Positions 22,719-34,461 of a stretch of 64,000 nucleotides of DNA are shown here, piece by piece (within the stretch, counting starts at the first letter, position 1; each line of letters starts with the position of its first letter). Made by a program: the position numbers and the translations under genes. Below the pieces are notes generated by a model that was not told where the DNA came from, searched no databases, and worked only from the letters and a program-made list of their open reading frames with translations. This DNA is from Protostelium mycophagum. Its lineage: Eukaryota > Evosea > Variosea > Protosteliida > Protosteliaceae. Location: positions 20,994-84,993 of the forward strand of contig MZNV01001276.1 of assembly GCA_002081555.1 (NCBI GenBank), written 5' to 3'.

Positions 22719-24214
22719 TCACCCTCCTCCGTGCCAATGATAAGACCACGCTCCTTTGAAGAAATCCAGAGGCTTAGGCCTTGCTTTCACTTGCTTTTTC
22801 CAGGCATCCTCAAACTCTCGCCAGTCCGGATACATAATGCCCATGTGTCTTTTCACCTGCCTTTATTACTCTCATGCATGGAGATTTCATGTCATCATTC
22901 AGAATATTTTTCAACTTGAAACGAGTTGTAGATCTTCGTTTCTGAATGAAAGAATGTACCTTTTCTGTTTTCTGCCACAGTGGGTCATTCACTGCATCCG
23001 GGAGCATCTTTATCTCGCCCTTGCCGCTTTTTTCCAGGTATTGTAGCAGTTCAAAGGGGTGGAAGGGGTTGTCTCCTGATATATTTAGAATCTACATTTC
23101 CCAGAAAATTCAGAAAAATTTAATTCGAAGAAAATGAAATTCTTTCTGAACGGAAATAAATCCTCGGAAATAAAATTAAAATAGAATACCGCGCCACAGG
23201 TCTTCATCTGGCTTCTCGTCTTCCCACCCCCTGGCTCCGTCTACAATGGATTGTAGTGCCAGATTCTCTCTGTGTATCCGCAGCGCTGCCGTGTTCATGA
23301 CACCATGGTAACTCCATTCGTAGGAAAAATCCTCTGGGCAGTGGTAGAAGTCTGACATGTCGCGCAAGAAGAGGGTGTCCAGATCAAAGTAGAAGCCGCC
23401 ATAGGTTGATAGAATGGCAAACCTCGCGATATCGCTCTGGTCGTGTGAATATCGGGGTAAATGTGGGTGAGCAATGATAATAAAGTGAAACACCGCGAAA
23501 CGCGGTTTTTCACGGGTAGATCGCGGTATGTAACCGCGATCAATGTACACATTGATAAATAAATGTACCTGTGCTACAACCGAGAACTTGGACCTTTTGA
23601 ACACATCGAACCCTGGTACATTGGTGACATCCTCCTCCCAAATGAATTCTCGAAAAAGTACTCTCTTCTTCTTATTCTCATCAGTGATCTCTTCTCCACG
23701 ATAAACCATGCCACAATGAGGAAGCAACCTCTCTGCAGAGGAATGTCTTAAAAATTGTTGAATGCGTTGCTTTGTCATCCAAATCCAGAGTTGAGAGCGG
23801 GATGATTGTGTAAAGAGGAAAGATTTGACTGTTAATGAGGGAAGCGAATCCCACTGTCGATCCACATACATATGATAAACATCCTGAGGAGAGGTCCACT
23901 CGCCGTCAATCTCGAACTCATCCCGGTCCTTATCTAGGTAATCAAGACACTCGAGTGTTGTCACTCGTCCCCAATCACACGCTTCGATGATCTTGTCCAG
24001 ATTGATGATCCGATCTCGCTGCATATCATCAACAAACATTGTCTCTGTCGCGGTATACCTGTGGTCGTCGAAGATGCCCATCAAATTCTGAACTGTATTG
24101 TATCCACAAATCTTCGTGACACCACTGGCATTCAGCTCTCTCTTCTTCAGATAAATTCCGCCCCAACAAAAAGAAGAGAAGAATCGGCATCAACAACTTT
24201 ACTGTCAGAGGCAT
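22719..24214 (-). CDS. DXD-motif glycosyltransferase (GT32-like, Gly_transf_sug)
   Basis: The central exon encodes DIARFAILSTYGGFYFDLDT, the sugar-nucleotide and metal-binding DXD block of the GT32/alpha-1,4-glycosyltransferase group, after VTNVPGFDVFKRSKF. Downstream exons give NISGDNPFHPFELLQYLEKS, MYPDWREFEDAWKKQ and a Trp/His-rich end SYHWHGGG before TGA at 22719-22721. Such enzymes act in the Golgi lumen as type II membrane proteins. The ATG at 24214 opens MPLTVKLLMPILLFFLLG, a likely membrane anchor, but it is in a different frame from the main exon, so a small intron or another start must be invoked. The intron at about 23440-23570 holds two strong palindromes. The acceptor sugar is unknown. 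Confidence 0.75.
23492..23540. repeat. Two palindromes in glycosyltransferase intron
   Basis: ACCGCG-AAA-CGCGGT (23492-23506) and ATCGCGGT-ATGTA-ACCGCGAT (23520-23540), the latter with perfect 8-bp arms. Confidence 0.7.
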
Positions 24215-24307
24215 TTTCTTCCATCTTTGTTTAATCTGCTGGGAATCAAACGTGTCTTTTTGTCATTATTGACATTAATCTCTGAATCGGTGTGTGACCT
24301 CACCTTA

Positions 24308-24511
24308 TTTGTAATTAACGGCGTTTGTGAGATCATTGTTGGACTTCAACCACTTGAACACCAATCTCTGAGCGCGATCCTTGAGAATATTACGGAAATC
24401 TGCGAATCTTCTGCGGAACCGCAGTTCCGGGTGAGGGCAGCCAAACCACACTATCGGAGATTCAATGCAATCTGGGTGTACATTCCTGTATAGAGGTAAC
24501 CTGATCTGCAA
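24308..24511 (-). CDS. Small hypothetical ORF (doubtful)
   Basis: A 68-codon minus-strand frame starts MQIRLPLYRNVHPDC and ends NDLTNAVNYK, right before a GGTGAGG donor-like site. It may be a terminal or UTR exon of the glycosyltransferase transcript rather than a gene. The Arg-rich middle has no recognised family. It is listed only because it fills the gap between two firm genes. Confidence 0.25.
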
Positions 24512-24620
24512 TGAAACTCGATCGAATAAAATTCTCGGTAATGAACGCGTTCATTAACGCGAACTGGGAGCCTGACCGAATACTGCAAAAATCTCCATAT
24601 GGATTTTATTGAGGCAGATT

Positions 24621-26139
24621 TCATTTTTTGAGTAATCGCTCGTCTCTGATGCTCCAGAAATGCTCCATGGAAAGAGCGTCGCAGACCTGCCCGAGTTATT
24701 TCACGCGGTAATAATCGAGAAAATCCGATACACGGAATTCACCAGGAAAAAGGCGGGAATTTAAAGATTCAAAAAAGGCGGGAAGATGAGGATTCAAATA
24801 CCTGTCTCAGAGATACAATGAATGTGTACAGGTACATGGCAGAGCTCAGGGCCAGAGACAACGGTACAGAGTAAGAGAATGAAGCTCCGAGGAGGTGACC
24901 AACTCCGGGAATTAAGGCGGGAAGTTGTCCGCAAAGTATGCTGACAGCGTCGACATCCTTGTCGCTGGTGATCTCGTATATGATGGTTCTGTAAATAGCA
25001 TAGTTCCAAGGTACAGCTTATCTCATCAGAATTTTCATTTTTTGATAATCATATTTTCCCGCCAATTTTGAGATTTTTTATAACAAAAAAATTACCCATG
25101 GCAAAGAGGCACATCATATTGTGTTGCTTGTAGTAGTCCCCAAGGAATGGAAACCACAATGTGGAACAGAAAATGACAAAGAAGAGTCCAGAATAGCCCA
25201 CTGCGGCGCTGCGGAGAGTCTTCTGCATGTCCTTGTTGTAGAAGACGTAGAGCTCTTGTATGGAGGAGAAGAGCGCTAAGAGAGAACCTCCTACGGCGAG
25301 AAAGACGAGGCCGAAGAGATAAACTCCGCCGAGCTCGAAAATCCAAGGAAAAGTTCCCGCCAAAACCAGGATGACTTGGGTGATGATGAGGGCTTCTGTG
25401 GGGTTGGTTGGTCCGCCTGGGATGGATGAGTAAAATGTAATTGTGTACTGTATGCATGATGAAAAATAGTGAAAATCCTCAAGGCACTGTACATCTGCGC
25501 TTTGCATCGTCTTTCTCATCCAAGGCCATGCCTTGGTATTTGTGTACAGAATTTACGGTTATTCCGCCAGAACAAATTTGATGACCAAATTTTCCCACCT
25601 CTAAAAATCATCTTGTTGGTGATGAGGTGTTCATAAGTGGGAGAGTGAAATCCAATAAATCCAGAGAACATCAGAAGCATGATCGGTACGGGATGAGATA
25701 GCTTCAACACAAAGATTATGCTCGATAAGGCAGTGATCACGGTGACACAAGAGTCCACTCCATGATCAAAGATTTCTGTGGTAGGATTTTGGTACATTCC
25801 CACTCTCTTTCCTTGCATTCCATCCAAAGCGTCGGCAGTCTGGTAAAAAAACACGGCGAAAGCCATGACGTAGCAGATCATGCTGGCAGAGGCGATGTTG
25901 AGACTGGCCCAAAAAACGGTAAAAACCACCGCAGCCAAACCAGTCAGAGTGACCACGTTGGGTGAGATGCCTTTAGGTACGAGGTAAAAGAATATGGACC
26001 AGATTTTGTACATTGTAGGTGCAAGTAGGGAGTGATCCTGTCCGTGATAGGCGTAGTCGAGAAGGCCCTTTTTTCCACTCTCAGAAACAAAGGGACCAAA
26101 TACGGATAGAGGACCTTTCGGTAGAGTTCGTGGGGCCAT
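24621..26139 (-). CDS. CDP-alcohol phosphotransferase (choline/ethanolaminephosphotransferase-like), atypical signature
   Basis: Four exons. MAPRTLPKGPLSVFGPFV starts at 26139. The family region reads DALDGMQGKR and, ten residues later, FDHGVDS, giving the catalytic Asp cluster of enzymes that join CDP-choline or CDP-ethanolamine to diacylglycerol in the ER. About seven hydrophobic segments follow, including FVLKLSHPVPIMLLMFSGF and ALIITQVILVLAGTFPWIF. The protein closes with VCDALSMEHFWSIRDERLLKK, the usual Cys-terminal region. Against the canonical DGx2ARx8Gx3Dx3D, the usual Ala is replaced, the middle Gly reads Thr, and one residue seems inserted. That makes it a divergent paralogue whose substrate could differ. 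The intron at about 25410-25601 is long, and an alternative in-frame reading of it was rejected. Confidence 0.85.
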
Positions 26140-26526
26140 CGTGTGTGTTGGTGTCTTTCGTTGATCGATCAGTGTTTGTAGATTTTAACACACGAAATTT
26201 CATTTGACAAACTACAACTCAGCCAATTTCTTTTTTAAATTTTGGTTCCACACTGTCTTCATCATTTTGGCGGGATTCGCTGCTGCAGGCCTTTGTGGTG
26301 CCACCATCCTGTATTTAACATCGTTTGTTCAAACTGCACCGCTTGAAAGCACGGTTACAACAAAAATAGATATTGAGAGGCATTGGGTCAAGTTATTTTC
26401 GTCATCTTGTGCTGGGATGAACTGCACATCATGGAACAGAAGTAAACTCAACTCTGTTGAAGTTAAACGTCATTCACCACAAATTTCTCGTTAATTACCG
26501 TGTTTCTTAACGTGAGATGAGAAATA
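26140..26526. other. Intergenic region carrying a duplicated MFS fragment
   Basis: This gap lies upstream of the CDP-alcohol phosphotransferase start and downstream of the TRM5 stop. Its core is the 26256-26416 fragment described separately. The rest is AT-rich, with no further gene seen. Confidence 0.5.
26256..26416 (+). pseudogene. Truncated duplicate of the MFS transporter 3' end
   Basis: About 160 bp match 7748-7904 with few differences. They cover the last transmembrane codons (ILAGFAAAGLCGATILYLTS here, ILAGFAAAGLCGAIILYLTS in the gene), the stop region and about 45 bp of 3' flank. A small insertion (tttgttcaaac against ttcaaac) shifts the reading near the end. No upstream exons of the transporter are present, so this is a gene fragment. 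The high identity points to a recent event. Confidence 0.85.
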
Positions 26527-28490
26527 TCAACTGTCCGTCTTTATTCTTTTACTTGATGGCGCTTCATCTTGACCTTCTGACTCTGTGGACTTTTTCAACG
26601 TGGCCTCTGCAGGCAGACGGAAAGACAAGCACAGCATCTCCTTCTTTGGGGATACATCTCTCACTAAAAAGACCTCTTCTGGTGTGATACTGCAGCCGAG
26701 AACTCGCTCCGCTTGCTGTTTGTCTTCAATTGTCGGCCAAACAGCTCATTTGTACAGATCCTCAACGCAATCCACATTCATCCAAAAATAAAATCTTTAA
26801 GGAGGATGCAGATGAATTGTAAAGAGCCACAACAAATAAAAAATAAAAGAAAGAAACCTTTTGGATGTCTTCCTTCGGGTTAGGATCAGATGAAAATCCG
26901 TAACAGTGCACTATGGGCAGCTCATCGGGAGCGTCTTCCGGCTTGATCAGATCTCTAAAGACATCTGTCTCGAATAAATGTGCCGTCTCATTGAAATGAG
27001 ACGTTTTAATCGAATAAGACTGTACGTACCAAGGAATTGTACGGAAAGGGCGGGAAGGTTCATGATGATCCTTGTGATGGTCTTCCCGGCAGCGCCAGAG
27101 AATACCTCTCGAATGAAATCTCGTCCATCCATATTGTACAAATGTACCAACTTGTCGACCTGTTTGCTTCAGACATCGAGCATGAATGATGCGACATCAG
27201 CAGAATGTCATGTCATAATGACATCAAGAATGTCAAGATGACATTAAAGATCATGACAGTAACAAGATGATGGCATGTCCAAAACACGTGACGTCACCTT
27301 ATTCTTTTGTGCATTCATGGCGAGGTAATGATGAGATTGTGGATTCAGATCATTCGCATACACCACACATCCCTTGTTCTTCGCCGCCGGAACCGCAAAA
27401 GGCCCGACCCCAGCGAACATGTCGCATATGACATCATTCTTCGAGAATTTGTTGACGAGTCTCTCGTGTTCCATCTGCAGTCTGCTGTTCCAATAGACTT
27501 GACCAAAATTGAAGTGAAAGATGCAGTTGCTCTCTTTCTGATGTCGTCAGCACGTGATCATGTCGAGAACATGGAGATGATGATGACCTAAAGAGGTGCC
27601 TGCAAGACATTTTTGTGACCTAAGAAAGCTTTTTTATACAAAAAATCCAAACAAACTTGGCTGCCATCTCTTTTACTTTTGCACAAAGAATTATTCTTTT
27701 GATCTAGCATTGAATGCACGTGATGGACACGCACGATCAAAGACATGGACTCACCAATTGAGTTTCTAAATTATCATCTCCCGCCAAAACTTCCATGGGA
27801 AACACTCTGAACTCGGTCTCTATCTTTCCGGTCTTATTGACGACTGTCTTCAAAACGGGATTTTTCTAAGACATCAATCAGATCTCATTCCACACGATCA
27901 AATCACGAGTAGTTTTTTTGGAAGACAAGAAATGAAACGATGATCATATCAATATGAAAGATTGTCCGTACGTCTATGATGACTTGGGCGATCTGATGTT
28001 TGTAGGGAAGATATTCTGGTCTCAGATTCAGATGGGCAATGTGCCCTATGACTTCGAAGGCACTTGGCACTCCTTTATCGCTGATCTCAGAAGGTAAGAT
28101 CTTCTTTAAAGCTTGTTCTGTGGTGAAATTTGAATAGTCCAATTGTACATCGTGTTGGACGAGCTCTACTTCTGGAAGAGAGAGGACTTGTTCGAATTTC
28201 TGCTGGATCATGGGTCTCTCTGAACCTGATCAGATCTTTCATCGAGATCACCCACCTGTCAAAGTGGAACTCAGAAGGATCAGTTTCTTCTGTCCATCCT
28301 CAATGACGGGCTTCAATTTGCTTGCATGTGTGGTTTCTATCAGGGATCTGAATTTGTTAATCAGTGAATTCTCAAATGAGAATCACCCTTTGACGCTCTT
28401 CAGAACTTGTGAGATCCTATTCGGTGGTACTCTGAATGCAAATACTTTGATAGATTGCTGGAACAACAGCTTGTCTATGATGCCGGCCAT
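26527..28490 (-). CDS. TRM5: tRNA (guanine37-N1)-methyltransferase, Trm5
   Basis: About eight exons reconstruct the enzyme that methylates G37 next to the anticodon. Marks in order are: the N-terminus MAGIIDKLLFQQSIKVFAF (start 28490), VIGHIAHLNLRPEYLPYK (D1/D2 region), FRVFPMEVLAGDDN, FGQVYWNSRLQMEHERL, the SAM motif DMFAGVGPFAVPAAK, VYANDLNP, YNMDGRDFI, IIMNLPALSVQFL, and the C-terminal HCYGFSSDP followed by AERVLGC and VRDVSPKKEMLC. Both the AdoMet loop and the NLP motif are intact. The protein may serve cytosolic and mitochondrial tRNAs, as in other eukaryotes; no targeting peptide is evident. The intron at about 27164-27300 is unusually rich in ATGTCA/TGACAT units. Confidence 0.93.
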
Positions 28491-28735
28491 GATGTGATGT
28501 GATCTCCATCCGATTTCATGCGCTACAACGAGACGAAGATGAAGAGATCTGTCTGCGCCTGAAGAAGATCTGCTGACCGATGTTGGGGAACACGTGCAAG
28601 AGTGAGGATAGAACCTTGATTCCAAGCAGATAAAACTAACTCAAGGTCAGGTGTAAGACTCGGAACAAAAAGGGCGAATGCCTTCAAGGTAAGATATAGG
28701 GGTGGGTTTGGTGTTGATAGATGTAGACCTGCCAA

Positions 28736-30066
28736 GTGCGGTCCATCTCTCAAGGAGAGTCTTTACTCAGAGAGGCCAAGTCACCATTTATTCTTCAGAA
28801 GGCGGGAGCTAACAGTGGTTCTGTCGCCACCGTATTTGGTTGCTCTGGATTTCTTGGAAGATATGTTGTGGAGACCTTATCAGACGCTGGAATGTATATT
28901 ATCACACCATTCCGCACAGAGGCCAATTCAGTCGCTCATTTGAAGGTTTTGGGAGAAGTAGGACAGGTATAGATTGCTTTTAATTATTAACATGACGTGT
29001 GTGAACTGTGGTCAGATCGCTCCCATCAGATTCGACATCCGCGACAGAGAGACCGTATTGAAGGCAGTAGAACACGCTGATGTGGTCGTGAACATGGTCG
29101 GCAGACAATGGGAAACAAGAAACTTCAATTACAACGCTGTTCATGTTGAGGGTGCCAAGCAACTCGCACAGGTGATTAAATGTTTCACATATCAAGCCAT
29201 CGATTCGTAATCACACAAAAACAGGCAGCCAAGGACACTGGTGCCAGAAGATTCATCCATTTCTCGGCCATCGGTGCTGATGTGAACTCCCCATCTCCTT
29301 ACCTCCGCACCAAGGTGATGTCCATCTCCATTTTCATCTTCTTAAAGATCGAAGGCCGAGGGTGAAGATGCCGTCAGACAGATCTTCCCCGATGCAACTG
29401 TCCTGCGTCTCGCACCTGTCTTTGGCCCAGAAGACAATCTGTTGAATAAATGGGGCTACCTCACCAGAGGAAACTCTGTAAATGTCTGGGTCAGAATGGA
29501 GCACAAATTCCAGCCAGTACACGTAGGTTCTTTGATGACGTAGAATCAGATGATGATTATGAATAAATTTTTTAATTATAAACGGACGATTACTAAAGAC
29601 GACAGTTTTTGAACGTCGCAGACGCGACCTTAGCCGTGTTGAAGCATGGTGGTACCGTAGGTCAGACTTATGAGCTTGCAGGTCCAAAGGTCAGAGATGA
29701 TAGACGTCCTCTTATTTTATTTATTGTTCCAGGTCTTTTCTGTAGAATCCCTGTTGAGAGAACTCATCTTACCTTACATGGAGACTCAACCTAAATTCAA
29801 AGAATACCCTCTTGAGAGAGCCAGGTTTGGATCGTCATTTTCCATTTTGGATCGAAATGACCATCTCCAGATCCATCGTGAAATGGACAGAACAGCTGAA
29901 GAACCCCTCGTGGCTGTTGAGTGAGGTGGAGAACTCTCAAGTCGACCTGCTGCCCACAGAAGGAAGCTTGGGCCTGAAAGATCTTGGCATCACACCCACG
30001 GGCATCAAGGATGTGTCCGATCAACAACTCAAGATCTTCAAACCAGTGAAGCGCATGAGCTATTGA
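28736..30066 (+). CDS. Complex I 39-kDa subunit, NDUFA9-like (atypical SDR)
   Basis: Six or seven exons. ATVFGCSGFLGRYVVETL carries the GxxGxxG Rossmann motif. Next come RFDIRDRETVLKAVEHADVV, NMVGRQWETRNF, GARRFIHFSAIGADVNSPSP, LRLAPVFGPEDNLLNKWGYL and NVADATLAVL, with the end LGITPTGIKDVSDQQLKIF matching the NDUFA9 tail. This accessory subunit of mitochondrial respiratory complex I binds NADPH and stabilises the enzyme. The first exon is unclear: residues before the Rossmann fold (SISQGESLLREAKSPF) could be part of a mitochondrial presequence, but no ATG is in frame with it, so a short upstream exon is needed. The last intron (about 29822-29867) is 46 nt. Confidence 0.9.
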
Positions 30067-30259
30067 GCAATAAAACACACGATAATGTCTACATGATCAA
30101 CCATCATACAACGGTGTCACCCGCTTGAACAATAAGACATGAAAAGACTGCAAAGATGGTGTACATTTTCTGCAGATCTTTGGGGTTGTAGTTGAAGAAG
30201 TTTCTCGGAAACAGAACGAGGAAAGCGCTGATTTTGAATTTCATAAAATCACAAAATCG

Positions 30260-32073
30260 ATGAGAGACGAAGGAGATGATGAAGTGATCTCCAGAGAGCA
30301 TGCCGTCGTCAGAATATTTGAGAGCGATCTCACAGCAGAATCTATAAATGATCGACTGGAATGGCTCCGGCGGCACATAGACGCAGAACACAACAGCGAA
30401 CTCACATACATTTGGCAAATAGATACTCCTAAAATATCTGTATCCTCTGAGGGTGGTCTACAATACATCAAGATCAATCTTGATTATGGAGATAACGTAG
30501 AGGACGAATGGTATTTAACGTGGATCATCACTGAGTATTCACGGGCTCATAAGATGTCCATCGCCGATTTAGAAGATCTTGACGACGGCCAATTCCTCTT
30601 GATCGAGGCCGCATATCACCTTCCTAAATGGTTAGAGGGCGAGATCAGTATCAACAGAGTCTGGTTAAGAGATGGCCTTGTTCATATCATCCCACCGCCA
30701 CAGACACCCGCAGAGATCACCTCTATTCCCAACAAGATGACACCGCCAAAGGCTCTGAGTGTTGTTTTAGACGACCGAGTGAACACTTTGGCATCCAAAG
30801 GAGTCCAGAAGGTGATCAGAGAGAGAGTGGGCGTATATCCAGCAAAGGTATGATGGGGTTGCATCATGTTTCTGTTGGCTCTACCTGTGTATTCTTCGAA
30901 AATATGGATTTGAAAACTTTTCTGCGAATATTAGAAGGTAGAAGATAATGACATTTGTTCAGGTCAAAGAAACCCATCACGTCACTCGTTGTCTGCTCCC
31001 CCCCTCCATGACCAAAATTTTGTCGACAAAACCCCAGCTCGTGTCGACAGCCGTACACTACTTTGTACACCGAGACCCAGAGACGACTAAAATCTGCGAA
31101 AGAATACGACACATGGTTCCACAGAACACGTCCTTCGGTACTTCCGGGCTTACGCCTCGGAACGTCCGAATGTCAAGATGTCATTACGCACAACTCATGT
31201 CACAGAATTTATTACCGCCAAAAAAACAAGCAGATTTACCACCAGAAAACGACCCGGCTTTCCTTCAGTTACTTTTGGGCTGGCGGATCACTTGTGGCAT
31301 GGAGATCGCGTTCCAGGAATCAGAGCGGTTAGAGAAAGGGCGGGAAAATTTCAGGGGTGTTGTAGAGGAGGTGTTGGGGGGAGAAGCGGGGGTAATGAGG
31401 GAGGAGGAAGTGACTGACGATAAATGGATGTACATTAGTCCACAGTATATGGAATCTCTCCTGAAGGAAGAGGGAAATATGCAGAGGTGAATTTTTATCA
31501 CATCTATTTTTGTACCAGAATTTTTGGTACATTTTCGCAGAAATTTCGAAGAATTTTTGTGGTGTGCTGAGAACCGTATCGGACAAAAGTTTTACGGTAA
31601 CCTAACCGTGTTCCAACAATGTCTAAAAACACTCTTGAACTCATCATCTGACTTGCGGCAGTCAAGAGGAAGAGTTTTCACAGTTCGACAACATGATCCA
31701 TCAGATGGACCGCTTCATGAAGGGCAAATCAGACCTGAGTGGTGTCGTTCCAGAAGATGAAGAAGTCCTGTCCGATCCGGACTCGGACCTGGACTTGGAC
31801 TCGGACTCGGAAGATCCGGACTCTGAAGAGTACGAGGGAGGAGAAGATGAAGAGATGGAAGAGATGATGAAGATGATGGACGGAGAATTGATGAGATTGG
31901 GTGCATTGAAGGGATATGAGAAGAATCCTGAGGATGATGAAGCCATAGATAGTAACTTGAACTTGGTCAGAAATTTCCTGGAGAGTTATTCGGCCCAGGG
32001 GGGCATGCCGGGGCCAGTGACAAATCTACTGGGAGATCTGAAATCTACACTCGGCGTGCCAAGGAAGCGATAA
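30260..32073 (+). CDS. Ecdysoneless / SGT1 (ECD) family protein
   Basis: Three exons. The first encodes GDNVEDEWYLTWIITEYSRA, DGQFLLIEAAYHLPKWLEGE and INRVWLRDGLVHIIPPP, the conserved core of ECD. The second has HHVTRCLLPPS. The third is very acidic (DSDLDLDSDSEDPDSEEYEG) and ends LNLVRNFLESYSAQGGMPGP followed by TNLLGDL, which matches the ECD C-terminus. In animals and fungi ECD interacts with PRP8 and the R2TP complex and supports U5 snRNP assembly and cell-cycle progression. That is notable beside two other splicing genes in this window. The intron at 31487-31661 contains a palindrome. Confidence 0.92.
31594..31609. repeat. Palindrome in ECD intron
   Basis: ACGGT-AACCTA-ACCGT within the 175-nt intron of the ECD gene. 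Confidence 0.6.
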
Positions 32074-32615
32074 AAATTTTTTATTCAGTTTGAACAAAGT
32101 TCCCTTCTCTCTAAAATCATGACAAAGATCATCAAGTCAGGAGGCATCCTTCAAAGGATAATAAAGACAACAGAGAATAAATATTCTCAGAAGCAGCGAG
32201 ATCTCTGGCTTCTTCATGAGATTGCGAAGTGTGGTTAGGTACAGTTTGGTACCTTTACGTCTCTTGAAAAACGGTTTACACGTTACGATGTCATTGCTCT
32301 TGTCATCAGTTGATGGAACACTACATCAAAAGAGGCATCTTCATCAAACCAGCAGAAACAGACTTTGCACACGCAAGGATCAGAAGAGTGGATTAGAGGA
32401 CAGGTGGTGTGTGGAAATTGTATTCTGATGGATAAAAGTCAGTGGCATGCCACCACTATGGCGTTATGTATGTAGGGCTGATTCAACTGTTGTTGCAAGA
32501 AGATGTGGACCCATCAGCACCCCAACCATCAGTAAAGAGTGACAGAACACTGTGGCACCAATGCTTGAATTAGTTTTAGTACAAATTTCGTGCAACAGTC
32601 CACGAAAATGACACT
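32074..32615. other. Convergent 3' region
   Basis: About 540 bp between the ECD stop and the CABLES-like stop. Short open frames near 32216-32428 lack splice context or recognisable sequence. Repeated gtgGCAYGCCACC and TGGCACCAATGC motifs near 32445-32570 are small inverted fragments. No gene is supported. Confidence 0.4.
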
Positions 32616-34461
32616 CTACTCTGCTTGTAGTTTTATTCTAGCTTCCTTGATCCTCTGAAGATGAGCGAGCGCATCATTTGGGTCAATAAATAATCCAAAA
32701 GACAATTTGTGAAACACTTCAAACTCCATGTGTCTGATGGTGCTCCACTGTATTTTCATTCGATTCTCCACAGCCTACTCTTTGTGAGCCTTTCATTGTG
32801 ATCGTGCGGTAACAACCGCGTAAGAACGCGGTATCATAAGCTCTTACCTCTGCAAAACTCTTCTTTTCATAGTCGATTGGGTCATTAAACTTTATCGACA
32901 ATAAGAGACAGACAACTGCATCTGTCAGCCTCTATAGCCTTTTTGCTGTGATTTCCAGACGTGTTTTATTCACGAATATTAAAATAAGATCCCAGCATAT
33001 TTGTTGTGAAGTGCAGATGCACGTTGTAGTCGTCGAATGTTTACGCATCCTACTCATCGCATTTTCTCATGCGATTTAACCCTCAATGTACCCGAGTGCG
33101 TCTTATCGAGAAGAACACACAATTCAGCGTGACAAGTGCATTCAGGTACTTGAAGGGTTAAGACATACAAAATACGATTTGTTCCATCGCAGGAAGGTGA
33201 AAGACTGACCTGCGTAAGGCTTGAAATTCTCTGGCAGAACAGCATTCTTCATGATCAATCTGTCAATGAGGACATATGACAACGCCAGAAATCCCAAGTC
33301 CAAATTCTGATCACAGTCAGCGATGGTGCAATATCTTTGATCTCATTTATAATGTTCAGCCAGATGTTCTTCAGAGAATGACGATCATTTAGAATGCAGT
33401 TGAAAGTACTCGAATCGACTTACGGTGTCCATGATGATGTATAATAATTTCTTCTTTGCCTTTCTAATCTTGTGTAGTTTGAGGCCAGTAACCATCCACG
33501 GATGCTTCCTCTGAAACTGTTCGTTTAGATCATATTTTAGCTCATCACGCCTGACAAAAGGGATGACAGAGCCCTATTGAAATTTCAGCGAAATTTCATC
33601 AAAACCTCAGCGAAATTTCATTAAAATCTCAAAAAAGTGAGGGAAATGTTGTGCCGAGAAATCATTATGGGTTCGTGGTACAAGGAACAGAATTGAAATA
33701 TTAAAATCCATTGCAATGATATTGATTTTTAGGCGAGTAGAGGTATTGAAGACTCACTCTATAATAAGGTAAACTCAGGACAGTGCGATGCTTTCCCGTC
33801 TTTAGATCAGGATCATCGATGAAATCCGGATCGTATGAGGAGATGTTGGATGTCCTCTTTGGCTCTGCATTATCTTCTTCATTTGGTACGCTATCGTCTG
33901 AGACCCAAAATGGTGACAAGAGATTTCCGGATGCATCTGCACCTGCCTTCTCGCCGTGTGTATTCTCTCTAACAAAATAAATAAAATGAAATGAATATTG
34001 ATAATGAGTGGACATACCCAACAGAGACGTCCTCTTCTTTTCGTTTTCGGACTGGTTCGTATTTTAATACAGAAGATACTACAAATGGATATTGCTTCTA
34101 AATCATCATCAATAATTTGAAAATCACGTTTGTGTTAATCTTGTGTGATCACCCACTTTTCCTGGAAGGAAGAGCAATCGAGCATCATTTTCATACAGAC
34201 AATATGCTTTTCTGTCATCATCTTCAATCATTGCTCGAGGAGAGATACATACAATGTTGCCGCCGATGTCCTCTTTTTGATCGCACTTCTCTTTTTATCT
34301 CCACTCGATCTCGCATCAAACTTTTTAGAAGGCCTCTTCTCTTGACTTTGCGATTCGCACTCTTCGCTGTCTCTCAATTCATCATTTCCCAGACTGATGC
34401 TCTTTAAAAAATTCGTGGCAGCTTCATCACTTCGTGCTGGTCGTTGAGGTGTTCGCGGCAT
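32616..34461 (-). CDS. CABLES-like cyclin-box protein
   Basis: The first exon (34461 down) is a basic, Ser-rich leader MPRTPQRPARSDEAATNFLK. Later exons give YDPDFIDDPDLKTGKHRTVL, the hallmark preceding the cyclin fold in CABLES1/2, then SVIPFVRRDELKYDLNEQF and KLHKIRKAKKKLLYIIMDT, then NLDLGFLALSYVLIDRLIM (cyclin-fold helices), VVCLLLSIKFNDPIDYEKK, and WSTIRHMEFEVFHKLSFGLF near the stop at 32616-32618. In animals CABLES proteins bridge CDKs with tyrosine kinases and CDK inhibitors. An amoeba-type genome carrying one is consistent with other CDK-adaptor cyclins. The last introns carry paired palindromes (32806-32832) and GAAATTTC repeats (about 33580-33640). Confidence 0.87.
32806..32832. repeat. 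Adjacent palindromes in CABLES-like intron
   Basis: GCGGT-AACA-ACCGC shares its right arm with ACCGCG-TAAGAA-CGCGGT, so alternative hairpins compete. Confidence 0.65.

Noticed and set aside
24536-24560. TAATGAACGCGTTCATTA perfect palindrome
   Set aside because: A single palindrome unlike the CGGT/ACCG set, with no neighbouring copy; chance is likely enough.
25410-25601. Open frame reading through the CDP-alcohol phosphotransferase intron
   Set aside because: Splicing from AGAG|GTGGGA to CCCAG|GC joins RGG to PTNPTEAL, which fits the family; the read-through does not.
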